Made by a program: the position numbers and the translations under genes. This document shows, in pieces, positions 5,308-7,230 of a stretch of DNA of 7,230 nt; the first letter of the stretch is position 1; each line of letters starts with the position of its first letter. The stretch is from Verrucomicrobiota bacterium (GTDB lineage Bacteria; Verrucomicrobiota; Verrucomicrobiia; Opitutales; UBA953): positions 1 to 7,230 of the forward strand of contig SYID01000068.1 in the NCBI GenBank assembly GCA_005798925.1, read 5' to 3'. The notes under the pieces were generated by a model. The model was not told the origin of the DNA and made no database searches. It saw only the letters and a program-made list of their open reading frames with translations.

Positions 5308-5868
5308 ATGACCAACGAAAAGCAGTCCCTTGCCAAGAAGTTCGAGAACACCCTGGAGTATTTCATCTTCGCCAGCCGCTGGGTGCAGGCCCCGATCTAC
5401 GTCGCGCTGATCTTCGCCGCGATCGCCTACGCCTGGAAGAGCGTGCAGGAGCTCCTGCACCTCCTGGACGGTTTCTCCGCCGCGACCGAGAGCACCATCA
5501 TGGTGGGCATCCTCTCGCTCGTGGATATCTCGATGGTGGCCAACCTCGTGAACATGGTCGTCGTCGGCGGTTACGTGACCTTCGTCTCGCGCATCGACTT
5601 CGGCGACAACGGCGACCGCCCCGACTGGCTCGACCATATCAACGCCAACACCCTCAAGGTGAAGCTCGCCGGCAGCCTGGCCAGCATCTCGGCCATCCAC
5701 CTCCTGAAGAGCTTCATCGCCATCACCGACTTCGTCGGCACGGGCGCCTCGATGTCCGCCAATCATGAGAAGGTCATCCTCTGGCAGGCCATCATCCACG
5801 GGGTGTTCCTCGCCTCGATGATCCTCTTCGCCTGGGGCGAGAAGATGCAGCGGACCGAGGGTCACTGA
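5308..5868 (+). CDS. UPF0114 (YqhA-type) integral membrane protein
   Basis: This 186-residue inner-membrane protein has four predicted helices at about 27-47, 62-92, 117-142 and 156-176. It matches the UPF0114/TIGR00645 pattern from memory. Shared points are an early ASRW motif (22-25) followed by AP(I/V)Y, the helix ILSLVDISMVANLVNMVVVGGYVTFVSR (68-95, with the family's SLVD and GGY/SGY features), WLDHINANTLKVKLA (107-121), SISAIHLL (126-133) and IIHGVF (162-167). The molecular function of the family is not established. The 143-bp upstream gap holds a repeat, a weak terminator and a promoter candidate, so the gene is probably transcribed alone. There is no SD before the ATG. Its stop overlaps the 3' end of the convergent gene by 7 bp, leaving no room for a terminator between them. 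Confidence 0.92.
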   Translation: MTNEKQSLAKKFENTLEYFIFASRWVQAPIYVALIFAAIAYAWKSVQELLHLLDGFSAATESTIMVGILSLVDISMVANLVNMVVVGGYVTFVSRIDFGDNGDRPDWLDHINANTLKVKLAGSLASISAIHLLKSFIAITDFVGTGASMSANHEKVILWQAIIHGVFLASMILFAWGEKMQRTEGH

Positions 5869-6671
5869 CCCTTGGGCGCAAGGTCGCTGACCCAGCCCAC
5901 GAGGTAACGCTGCAGGCGGGCGGACCATCCGTAGTGGATGCGCAGGCGGGCGCCGGCGGGATTCGGTTTGGAGTCGATCGTCGCGTTGAGGCTGACCTTG
6001 TGGCCGGCGTAGGCCACGACCATGGCCGCCTTGCCGGTGAGACCTTGGCGGGTCGGATGGCGGAGGTGCGGTGGGATCTCGTCGCCGTCGCACGCGCTGC
6101 CGATACCGCCTTCCATCCGGACCATCCGCATGAAGTCCAGCGCGCGCATGGCGGCGTGGATGTGTTCGAAGCAGTCGAACTCGCTGGCGAAGCCGGCGTC
6201 GACGGCCGACTCGAGGATGACGTGGTCTTCCATGCTGGGCATGCGTGCCGCCCAGGCGAGGAAGTGGCCGACGTTGGGCTGGTGTCCGGTCACGAAGTGA
6301 CCTTGGACCTCCTGCTTCGGCCGGCGCACCTTGGCCTCGCGAAGTTCGGCGCCGAGGCCCGCGACCAGCGCCTGCACGACCGTCTTGTCCGCCGCCCGGA
6401 AGTCGAAGGTGACTTCGGTCGTGCTGCCGGCGAAGGCGGCGAGCGCCGTCCGGCAGCCGGCCAGGCGGACGTGGATGTCGCCGTGCAGCTCCGGGCCGCT
6501 GAGGCGGACGGATTCGCCGACGGAGGGCAGGACGAACAGCGTCGGCAGGACCGTGCTGGCGCAGGCCAGGGCTTCGAGGCGGGCGCGGACATCGGCAGGC
6601 GGGAGCGCGGTGTCGAAGCGGCGGCGGAGGAGGGGACGCGGACGAGCGGGAGCGGCGGAGCGGCGTTTCAT
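5862..6671 (-). CDS. Unrecognised soluble protein, 269 residues
   Basis: I do not recognise this protein. The frame is supported by strong G/C bias at third positions from the ATG at 6671 down to the TGA at 5864-5862. The antisense frame lacks any recognisable family. Upstream of 6671 the open frame continues to 6890, but third-position bias disappears there, so MKRRSAAP is the likely start. The N-terminus (residues 1-20) is very basic and proline-rich (RPRPLLRRR), then comes an alpha/beta-looking core with LPTLFVLP (42-49) and TEVTFDFRAADKTVV (85-99). A histidine-rich stretch, GHFVTGHQPNVGHF, lies at 124-137, with further clusters CFEHIH (167-172) and CDGDEIPPHLRH (194-205). The Cys/His/Asp clusters could bind metal, which is speculation. 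No signal peptide or membrane helix is seen. It is the only gene between the hppA terminator and the convergent UPF0114 gene, so it is probably monocistronic. Confidence 0.78.
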   Translation of the reverse strand: MKRRSAAPARPRPLLRRRFDTALPPADVRARLEALACASTVLPTLFVLPSVGESVRLSGPELHGDIHVRLAGCRTALAAFAGSTTEVTFDFRAADKTVVQALVAGLGAELREAKVRRPKQEVQGHFVTGHQPNVGHFLAWAARMPSMEDHVILESAVDAGFASEFDCFEHIHAAMRALDFMRMVRMEGGIGSACDGDEIPPHLRHPTRQGLTGKAAMVVAYAGHKVSLNATIDSKPNPAGARLRIHYGWSARLQRYLVGWVSDLAPKGQ

Positions 6672-6680
6672 GAGGGGTTT

Positions 6681-6699
6681 GAAAGAAAGGAAGAGAGGG
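6681..6699 (-). other. Pyrimidine tract in the leader of the unrecognised gene
   Basis: On the minus strand 19 consecutive pyrimidines (CCCTCTCTTCCTTTCTTTC) end 9 bases before the ATG at 6671, where an SD sequence would normally lie. A pyrimidine-rich unstructured leader can serve as a ribosomal protein S1 contact in SD-independent initiation. That role is inference here. Confidence 0.5.
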
Positions 6700-6810
6700 T
6701 GTCCCTGCCGTGCGGTCCGTGGGAAAACGGCGCGCGGCGGGAAGCGTGGTCGGTGGAATGGAGTTTCGGACAGGGACGCCGGGGTGGGCGGAGAACTGTC
6801 CGAGGCCATT

Positions 6811-6838
6811 ACTATGCCCAGGCTCGCCGGGTTGTCCA
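6811..6838 (-). promoter_or_regulatory. Candidate promoter for the unrecognised gene
   Basis: On the minus strand TGGACA (6838-6833) matches TTGACA at 5 of 6 bases. CATAGT (6816-6811), after a 16-base spacer, matches TATAAT at 4 of 6. It lies between the hppA terminator and the gene at 6671, facing the gene. A start about 7 bases past the -10 would give a leader of roughly 130 bases including the pyrimidine tract. Confidence 0.4.
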
Positions 6839-6855
6839 GAGGCCCGCCCGTCATA

Positions 6856-6888
6856 GCCCGCAAAATAATAATCCTGCGATTTGCGGGC
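6856..6888. repeat. Perfect 9-bp inverted repeat next to the hppA terminator
   Basis: GCCCGCAAA (6856-6864) and TTTGCGGGC (6880-6888) are exact reverse complements around a 15-base AT-rich loop. On the minus strand it comes directly after the T tract of the hppA terminator, so it could be a second, backup hairpin at the hppA mRNA end. It also lies just upstream of the candidate promoter at 6811-6838 and could be a protein-binding site. On the plus strand it is followed by five A, not T, so it is not a plus-strand terminator. Confidence 0.6.
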
Positions 6889-6918
6889 AAAAAGAAGGGC
6901 TCCCCGGTCGGGGAGCCC
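6889..6918 (-). terminator. Intrinsic terminator of hppA
   Basis: Read leftward, GGGCTCCCC (6918-6910) pairs perfectly with GGGGAGCCC (6905-6897) around a 4-base loop. It is followed by TTCTTTTT (6896-6889). The 9-bp GC-rich stem and T tract begin 25 bases after the hppA stop codon, a textbook Rho-independent terminator and the strongest in the window. Confidence 0.92.
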
Positions 6919-6943
6919 TGGGGGCGCAGGCCGGCGGGCCGGG

Positions 6944-7230
<287 letters not shown>

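Noticed and set aside
6672..6890. N-terminal extension of the unrecognised protein to a start at 6890
   Set aside because: It would start inside the second inverted repeat beside the hppA terminator, its codons lack the G/C third-position bias, and the candidate promoter lies inside it.

Overview
The window is GC-rich bacterial chromosome with strong G/C bias at third codon positions. It carries eight protein genes, two cut by the window edges. There are no tRNA or rRNA genes, insertion sequences, CRISPR arrays or phage genes. Gene content (TrmD with an L19 gene behind it, a membrane pyrophosphatase, a UPF0114 membrane protein, a CrtISO/phytoene-desaturase-type flavoprotein, secreted alpha/beta hydrolases) and start sites that consistently lack Shine-Dalgarno sequences suggest an uncultured Verrucomicrobiota, perhaps Opitutae. 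That placement is inference from recalled family patterns, not a database result.

Left arm (1-2717, minus strand). Reading leftward from 2717: a secreted alpha/beta hydrolase (1983-2717), a second secreted hydrolase resembling the BPSS1187-type family (809-1873), trmD for tRNA m1G37 methyltransferase (56-763), and the first 19 codons of a gene that looks like rplS (1-59), joined to trmD by an ATGA stop/start overlap. The order trmD-rplS is the usual one, but the gene upstream of trmD is a secreted hydrolase rather than rimM/rpsP.

Middle (2803-5868, plus strand). An 85-bp divergent gap separates the left arm from an orphan YlmA/ModF-like ABC ATPase (2803-3603). An FAD-dependent carotenoid-desaturase/isomerase-type oxidoreductase (3674-5164) and a four-helix UPF0114 (YqhA-type) membrane protein (5308-5868) follow. 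The gap after the oxidoreductase contains a degenerate tandem octamer repeat and a weak terminator-like hairpin.

Right arm (5862-7230, minus strand). An unrecognised 269-residue protein (5862-6671) converges on the UPF0114 gene with a 7-bp overlap of stop regions. Its 272-bp upstream gap holds a pyrimidine-rich leader, a plausible promoter, a perfect 9-bp inverted repeat, and a strong intrinsic terminator belonging to the next gene. That gene is the 3' end of hppA, the membrane-bound ion-pumping pyrophosphatase.

The genes do not form one pathway. Housekeeping genes (trmD, rplS, hppA) flank a set of envelope and lipid/pigment-type genes. I see no convincing new multi-gene system. The most worthwhile leads are the absence of SD sequences together with promoter-like elements abutting start codons, the octamer repeat, and the unrecognised protein with its long leader.
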